Assembly (NCBI RefSeq): GCF_000787815.1 | Contig: NZ_BBPO01000040.1 | Coordinates: 23,520 to 75,343 of the forward strand | Length of the DNA stretch: 51,824 nt | Reading direction: 5' to 3' | Source: Streptacidiphilus neutrinimicus | GTDB lineage: Bacteria; Actinomycetota; Actinomycetes; Streptomycetales; Streptomycetaceae | Shown here: positions 48,182-51,824 of the stretch, in pieces | How the letters are laid out: each line of letters starts with the position of its first letter | Position numbering within the stretch: position 1 is the first letter of the stretch | Program-made: the position numbers and the translations under genes | Notes under the pieces: generated by a model | Seen by the model: only the letters and a program-made list of their open reading frames with translations | Told to the model about the DNA's origin: nothing | Database searches by the model: none

Positions 48182-49747
48182 ATGTCTGCTCAAGAACCCG
48201 CGCACCACCCACCCCAGCGCATCGGCGTCGTCGCCGAGTCCGCCTCCGGGGAGACGCGCGTCGCCGCCACCCCGGCGACCGTGCGCCAGCTGCTGGGCCT
48301 CGGATACGAGGTCGTCGTCGAGTCCGGCGCGGGATCGGCCTCCGGCTTCACCGACGAGGCCTACCTCGACGCCGGCGCGGGAATCGCGGGCAGCGGCGAG
48401 GCCTGGGAAGCGGACGTGGTCCTGAAGGTCAACGCCCCCACCGAGCCGGAGATCGCCCGGCTGCGCGAGGGCGCGACCCTCGCCTGTCTGCTGGCCCCCG
48501 CGCAGAAGCCCGAGCTGCTCCAGGCGCTCGCCGCCGCCGGGGTGACCGCCCTCTCCCTCGACGCGGTGCCCCGCATCTCGCGGGCGCAGTCGATGGACGT
48601 GCTCTCCTCCATGGCGAACATCGCCGGGTACCGGGCCGTCATCGAGGCGGCTCACGTCTTCGGCCGGTTCTTCACCGGCCAGGTCACCGCGGCCGGCAAG
48701 GTCCCCCCGGCGAAGGTCCTCGTCGCCGGGGCGGGCGTGGCCGGTCTCGCGGCGATCGGCGCGGCCTCCTCGCTCGGCGCGATCGTGCGCGCCACCGACC
48801 CGCGCCCCGAGGTCGCCGACCAGGTGAAGTCGCTGGGCGGCGAGTACCTGCCGGTCAACGTCGTGCAGGAGCAGAGCACCGACGGCTACGCCAAGGCCAC
48901 CTCCGCCGACTACGACCGCGCCGCGGCCGAGCTCTACCACGAGCAGGCCAAGGACGTGGACATCGTGGTCACCACCGCGCTCATCCCGGGCCGCCCCGCC
49001 CCGCGCCTGCTGACGGCCGCGGACGTGGCCGCGATGAAGCCCGGCAGCGTCGTGGTCGACATGGCCGCCGCGATGGGCGGCAACGTCGAGGGCACGGTCG
49101 CGGGCCGGGCCGTGGTGACCGACAACGGCGTCACCATCATCGGCTACACCGACCTCGCCTCCCGGCTGCCGGCCCAGGCCTCGCAGCTGTTCGGCACCAA
49201 CCTGGTCAACCTGGTCAAGCTGCTGACGCCCGGCAAGGACGGGCAGCTGACGATCGACTTCGAGGACGTCGTCCAGCGGGCCGTCACCGTCGCCCAGGCC
49301 GGCGAGGTCACCTGGCCGCCGCCGCCCGTCTCGGTCTCGGCCGCGCCCGCCGCGCAGCCCGCGCCGGCGGCGGCCAAGCCGGAGCCCAAGCAGCCGAAGC
49401 TCACACCCGCGGGCCGCTTCTCGCTGATCGGCGCCGGAATGTTGGCGATGTTCCTGCTGGTGGCCTTCGCCCCCGCGCAACTCGCCGAGAACTTCACGGT
49501 GTTCGCGCTCGCGGTGGTCATCGGCTACTACGTGATCGGCAAGGTGCACCACGCGCTGCACACGCCGCTGATGTCGGTGACCAACGCGATCTCCGGGATC
49601 GTCGTGATCGGCGCCCTGCTGCAGATCGGGCACGAGAGCTGGATCGTCACCACGCTGTCCTGCGTGGCGATCCTGCTGACGAGCGTCAACATCTTCGGAG
49701 GTTTCGCCGTCACCCGCCGCATGCTGTCCATGTTCTCGAAAGGCTGA
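48182..49747 (+). CDS. pntA: NAD(P) transhydrogenase alpha subunit
   Basis: The 521-aa subunit of the proton-translocating transhydrogenase transfers hydride between NADH and NADP, driven by the proton motive force. The NAD-binding dI domain starts RIGVVAESASGETRVAATPA, with LDAVPRISRAQSMDVLSSMA (the RAQSMD loop), KVLVAGAGVAGLAAIGAASS (dinucleotide fold) and VDMAAAMGGNVEGTVAGRAV. An Ala/Pro linker (about 385-410) leads to four membrane helices (LIGAGMLAMFLLVAFAPAQL, FALAVVIGYYVIGKVHHALH). Both domains are in one chain, as in E. coli PntA. pntB starts 6 nt after the stop. Confidence 0.95.
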   Translation: MSAQEPAHHPPQRIGVVAESASGETRVAATPATVRQLLGLGYEVVVESGAGSASGFTDEAYLDAGAGIAGSGEAWEADVVLKVNAPTEPEIARLREGATLACLLAPAQKPELLQALAAAGVTALSLDAVPRISRAQSMDVLSSMANIAGYRAVIEAAHVFGRFFTGQVTAAGKVPPAKVLVAGAGVAGLAAIGAASSLGAIVRATDPRPEVADQVKSLGGEYLPVNVVQEQSTDGYAKATSADYDRAAAELYHEQAKDVDIVVTTALIPGRPAPRLLTAADVAAMKPGSVVVDMAAAMGGNVEGTVAGRAVVTDNGVTIIGYTDLASRLPAQASQLFGTNLVNLVKLLTPGKDGQLTIDFEDVVQRAVTVAQAGEVTWPPPPVSVSAAPAAQPAPAAAKPEPKQPKLTPAGRFSLIGAGMLAMFLLVAFAPAQLAENFTVFALAVVIGYYVIGKVHHALHTPLMSVTNAISGIVVIGALLQIGHESWIVTTLSCVAILLTSVNIFGGFAVTRRMLSMFSKG

Positions 49748-49753
49748 GCCGAG

Positions 49754-51214
49754 ATGACCTCCATGACGGCCTCCCACGCCGCCGACCTGGTCGCCGCGCT
49801 GCTGTTCATCCTCAGCCTGGCCGGCCTGTCCCAGCACCGCACCTCCCGCGCCGGCGTCGTCTACGGCATCGCCGGGATGGCGCTCGCGCTCGTCGCCACC
49901 ATCGTGGTGGCCTCGCAGAGCATCACCGCAGGCGCGATCGCGCTGATCCTGGCCGCGATGGCGATCGGCGCCGTGATCGGCCTGTGGCGGGCGCGCAGCG
50001 TCGAGATGACGCAGATGCCCGAGCTGATCGCCGTCCTGCACAGCTTCGTCGGCCTCGCCGCAGTGCTGGTGGGCTGGAACAGCTACCTCGAGGTGGAGTC
50101 GCACGGCACGGCGCAGACGCGCATCGCCTCCGACCTGCTGGGCATCCACCACGCCGAGGTGTTCATCGGCATCTTCATCGGCGCGGTCACCTTCACCGGC
50201 TCGATCGTGGCGTTCCTGAAGCTGTCGGCGCGGATCAACTCCCGTCCGCTGATGCTGCCGGGCAAGAACTTCCTGAACCTGGGCGCGCTGGCCGCGTTCG
50301 TCGGGCTGACCGTCTGGTTCACCGTCAGCCCGAACCTGGCGCTGATGATCGTGGTGACCGTGCTGGCGCTGGCGCTGGGCTGGCACCTGGTCGCCTCGAT
50401 CGGCGGCGGCGACATGCCCGTCGTGGTGTCGATGCTGAACAGCTACTCGGGTTGGGCGGCGGCCGCGGCCGGCTTCCTGCTCGACAACAACCTGCTCATC
50501 GTCACCGGCGCGCTGGTCGGCTCCTCCGGCGCCTACCTCTCCTACATCATGTGCAAGGCGATGAACCGTTCCTTCATCTCGGTCATCGCGGGCGGCTTCG
50601 GCATCGAGGCTCCGTCCAGCACCGAGGAGGAGCACGGCGAGCACCGCGAGGTGCGCGCCGAGGAGGCGGCGGAGCTGCTGGCCACCGCCCGCTCGGTGAT
50701 CATCACTCCCGGCTACGGCATGGCCGTCGCCCAGGCACAGCACCCCGTGGCGGAGCTGACGCGTCAGCTGCGCGAGCGGGGCGTCGAGGTCCGCTTCGGC
50801 GTCCACCCCGTCGCCGGCCGTCTGCCCGGCCACATGAACGTGCTGCTGGCCGAGGCGAAGGTGCCCTACGACATCGTCCTGGAGATGGACGAGATCAACG
50901 AGGACTTCGCCGAGACCTCGGTCGTGCTGGTCATCGGCGCGAACGACACCGTCAACCCGGCCGCGGCCGAGGACCCGGGCAGCCCGATCGCCGGCATGCC
51001 GGTGCTGCGGGTCTGGGAGGCGGAGAACGTCATCGTCTTCAAGCGCTCCATGGCCTCCGGCTACGCCGGCGTGCAGAACCCGCTGTTCTTCCGTGAGAAC
51101 AGCAGCATGCTCTTCGGCGACGCGAAGGCGAGCGTCGACGCCATCCTGCTGGCCCTCAGCGGCGACGGGCGCCAACCGGCCGCCCCGGCCCCGCGCCAGA
51201 CCGTCGCGGGGTAG
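49754..51214 (+). CDS. pntB: NAD(P) transhydrogenase beta subunit
   Basis: The 486-aa subunit has eight to nine membrane helices forming the proton channel ([80 protein letters not shown]) and the C-terminal NADP-binding dIII domain: [60 protein letters not shown] and [30 protein letters not shown]. All conserved dIII motifs are intact. Co-transcribed with pntA; an 18-bp terminator follows. Confidence 0.95.
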   Translation: MTSMTASHAADLVAALLFILSLAGLSQHRTSRAGVVYGIAGMALALVATIVVASQSITAGAIALILAAMAIGAVIGLWRARSVEMTQMPELIAVLHSFVGLAAVLVGWNSYLEVESHGTAQTRIASDLLGIHHAEVFIGIFIGAVTFTGSIVAFLKLSARINSRPLMLPGKNFLNLGALAAFVGLTVWFTVSPNLALMIVVTVLALALGWHLVASIGGGDMPVVVSMLNSYSGWAAAAAGFLLDNNLLIVTGALVGSSGAYLSYIMCKAMNRSFISVIAGGFGIEAPSSTEEEHGEHREVRAEEAAELLATARSVIITPGYGMAVAQAQHPVAELTRQLRERGVEVRFGVHPVAGRLPGHMNVLLAEAKVPYDIVLEMDEINEDFAETSVVLVIGANDTVNPAAAEDPGSPIAGMPVLRVWEAENVIVFKRSMASGYAGVQNPLFFRENSSMLFGDAKASVDAILLALSGDGRQPAAPAPRQTVAG

Positions 51215-51237
51215 CACCCGCAACGTCCGTGCCACCT

Positions 51238-51280
51238 CGTGGGTCACGACCGCCGTCCGGCGGTCGTGACCCACGATTTT
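51238..51280 (+). terminator. Rho-independent-like terminator of pntAB
   Basis: CGTGGGTCACGACCGCCG (51238-51255) pairs perfectly with CGGCGGTCGTGACCCACG (51258-51275) and is followed by ATTTT. One of the few terminators in the window with a U-tract. Confidence 0.93.
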
Positions 51281-51398
51281 GACATTCCTTTACAACCCGG
51301 GGCCGGGGCCGGTCGTCTCTCCTGCCGCTCGACGCTCACCGCGCGACACCGTCGTCCGGATGAGCCCAGTCGTTCGGACACGAGGGAGACGCACGACC

Positions 51399-51824
51399 AT
51401 GCGCAACAGCAGTAAGGCCCTGAAGGCCGCCGCCACCGGCGCCGCCTCGGTGGCGCTCGGGGCCTCGGCCCTGGCGTTCGCGCCGGTCGCCGACGCGGCC
51501 ACGCAGACGACCACCACCCCGATGTGCACCACCGCCCAGCTGACCGGCGCGCTCGGCGGCGAGGACGCGGGCGCCGGACAGCTCTACTACGACGTGGTGC
51601 TCACCAACCACGGCGCCACCAGCTGCGACCTCGACGGCTACCCCGGGGTGTCGGTGCTCGACTCCCACGGCAACCAGGTCGGCGCGCCCGCCACCCACGA
51701 CCCGCGCTCCTTCAGCGCCGTCGTGCTGGCCCCGCACGCCTCCGCGCACACCACGATCCACACCGGCAACCGGATGACCAACGACCCGGGCGAGTGCCGA
51801 CCCGCCACCGCCTCGCTGCGCGTC
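51399..51824 (+). CDS. Secreted DUF4232 domain protein, 5' part
   Basis: The gene runs off the right edge; 142 codons are visible. A signal peptide MRNSSKALKAAATGAASVAL (cleavage near VADAA) is followed by a DUF4232 domain: MCTTAQLTGALGGEDAGAGQ, LYYDVVLTNHGATSCDLDGY, PGVSVLDSHGNQVG and the start of a second Cys motif (GECRPA). The Cys residues (MCT, SCDL, ECR) are those expected to form disulphides. Function is unknown; the family comprises exported proteins and lipoproteins of actinomycetes. ATG 51399 follows GAGGGAGA. Confidence 0.85.
   Translation, partial: MRNSSKALKAAATGAASVALGASALAFAPVADAATQTTTTPMCTTAQLTGALGGEDAGAGQLYYDVVLTNHGATSCDLDGYPGVSVLDSHGNQVGAPATHDPRSFSAVVLAPHASAHTTIHTGNRMTNDPGECRPATASLRV

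Noticed and set aside
48113-51274. A 1053-codon open frame on the minus strand opposite pntAB
   Set aside because: It is an Arg/Gly/Asp/His-rich shadow of pntA-pntB; the plus-strand frames contain all transhydrogenase motifs.

Overview
The window is very GC-rich (about 72%), uses many GTG starts, and carries a SsgA-like sporulation protein, a DUF5133 protein, a sigma-B-type sigma factor, a SpoIIE-type phosphatase and an ECF42/DGPF pair. It reads as chromosomal DNA of a sporulating actinomycete of the Streptomyces / Streptacidiphilus / Kitasatospora group. This is inferred from family content and codon use; no rRNA or other taxonomic marker is present. No tRNA, rRNA, CRISPR array or complete mobile element was found.

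Layout. 1-7.8 kb: the 3' end of an HlyD-like adaptor gene, a degenerate IS256-type transposase ORF, scattered gene remnants, a SsgA-like protein, a DedA protein, a YoaK (DUF1275) protein, DUF5133, a small secreted protein and a damaged maleylpyruvate-isomerase-like gene. 7.9-13.4 kb: a sugar-utilisation island with a secreted GH54 arabinofuranosidase carrying two CBM13 modules, a divergent LacI regulator, an aldose 1-epimerase and a secreted ricin-type lectin. A similar operator-like element occurs upstream of each unit, which suggests one LacI regulon for arabinose-containing polysaccharide. 13.4-16.2 kb: a small secreted protein, an SDR oxidoreductase and a GNAT-AAA+ fusion. 16.2-20.5 kb: a probable envelope/stress module (DUF4235, two tiny hydrophobic proteins, YihY/BrkB, PRC-barrel, sigma-B-type sigma factor, winged-helix regulator).

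20.5-24.9 kb: a small unknown gene, two adjacent pseudogenes that have each lost their central part, and a large secreted beta-propeller/phosphoesterase. 25-36.2 kb: the multidomain SpoIIE phosphatase, an orphan type II thioesterase, an SGNH hydrolase, a frameshifted TetR gene, a winged-helix protein, DUF4331, MurJ and a methyltransferase. 36.2-43.4 kb: three regulator-transporter pairs (LysR/MFS, LysR/EamA, FUSC/MarR), each with a palindrome at the promoter, plus a protein with the N-terminal signature of extracellular contractile injection system (eCIS) cargo. 43.5-51.8 kb: DGPF protein with its ECF42 sigma factor, an acetyltransferase remnant, asparagine synthetase AsnB, the proton-translocating transhydrogenase PntAB, and the start of a secreted DUF4232 protein.

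Two features stand out. Gene decay is frequent, mostly by loss of internal segments with both gene ends still present, as expected of a chromosome arm. The best candidates for undescribed biology are the eCIS-cargo-like protein with an unrecognised C-terminal domain (40649-41464), the GNAT-AAA+ fusion (14886-16157), the proposed LacI regulon, and several short tandem repeats lying at gene 3' ends or in leaders.
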